A stretch of DNA of 6,097 nucleotides from Armatimonadota bacterium (GTDB lineage Bacteria; Armatimonadota; Zipacnadia; Zipacnadales; UBA11051): NCBI GenBank assembly GCA_003542955.1, contig DPJP01000177.1, positions 7,699-13,795 on the forward strand, written 5' to 3'. The translations under genes were made by a program, and so were the position numbers. Below the pieces are notes generated by a model. That model saw nothing but the letters and a program-made list of their open reading frames with translations. It had not been told where the DNA came from and did not search any database. Below, piece by piece: positions 5,989 through 6,097 of this stretch; within the stretch, counting starts at the first letter, position 1, and every line of letters begins with the position of its first letter.

Positions 5989-6097
5989 GCCGTCTGGGCC
6001 TCACCCCAGCCCCTCTCCCTGTATCCCGGCTGTCGCACCTCAAACACCGAGACGCGACAGCCCGGCGGGACGAGGGGGAGAACGGCAAACGGCACCT
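5989..6097. repeat. Long palindromic repeat, copy 2, reaching the window edge
   Basis: This is a second copy in direct orientation, offset 118 nt from the first. The flanks CCTCACCCC, CCCCTCTCCCTGTATCC, CGGCGGGACGAGGGGGAGAA and CGGCAAACGGCACCT are near-identical to copy 1. The stem sequence is different but still self-complementary: GGCTGTCGC pairs with GCGACAGCC around a 7-nt apical loop (AAACACC). The repeat may continue beyond the window. No gene is supported between 5778 and 6097. Confidence 0.75.

Noticed and set aside
5774..6088. A 104-codon minus-strand frame across the repeat region
   Set aside because: It reads through the tandem palindromes; the Arg/Ser-rich product repeats because the DNA repeats, with no coding signature.
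5871..6097. CRISPR array or rho-independent terminators
   Set aside because: Only two copies at a 118-nt period, no uniform short repeat and spacers, and no T-tract after either hairpin on either strand.

Overview
This is a GC-rich bacterial or prophage segment in which every supportable gene lies on the minus strand, so it reads from high to low coordinates. The taxon cannot be fixed from the sequence. The long tandem hairpin repeats, one gene that appears to be leaderless and the lack of recognisable neighbours for the large proteins suggest a poorly sampled high-GC lineage. That is an inference, not an identification.

Layout in transcription order. (1) At 5871-6097 there are two tandem copies, with a 118-nt period, of a long palindromic element; the second copy reaches the window edge. 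(2) At 5730-5759 there is a sigma70-like promoter so close to the next ATG that the message would be leaderless. (3) Two large genes of unrecognised function follow, joined by a TGATG stop/start overlap. The first encodes a membrane-anchored, cysteine-rich protein with a zinc-ribbon-like C-terminus (4254-5720). The second encodes a 583-residue protein that ends in an Asp-box/beta-propeller-like segment (2503-4254). (4) A second candidate promoter (2458-2486) then drives a Panacea-domain (DUF4065/SocA-like) gene (1867-2385). (5) A 143-nt gap with inverted CGAACA motifs leads to a second, divergent Panacea-domain gene (1277-1723). This overlaps by 14 nt a small gene (856-1290) whose product is a plausible toxin. 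(6) After a 153-nt gap, a further large unrecognised gene (702 down to 1) runs off the window; it has a clear ribosome binding site but no stop within the window.

How the parts may work together. Genes 856-1290 and 1277-1723 have the order, overlap and size of an antitoxin-first toxin-antitoxin operon built on the Panacea antitoxin domain. The Panacea gene at 1867-2385 is in the same direction just upstream but has no obvious toxin of its own, so the locus carries two antitoxin-type domains and one candidate toxin. The module sits between large genes of another character and looks like inserted cargo. Whether the flanking large proteins are virion or tail components, surface proteins or something else cannot be settled from the sequence alone.
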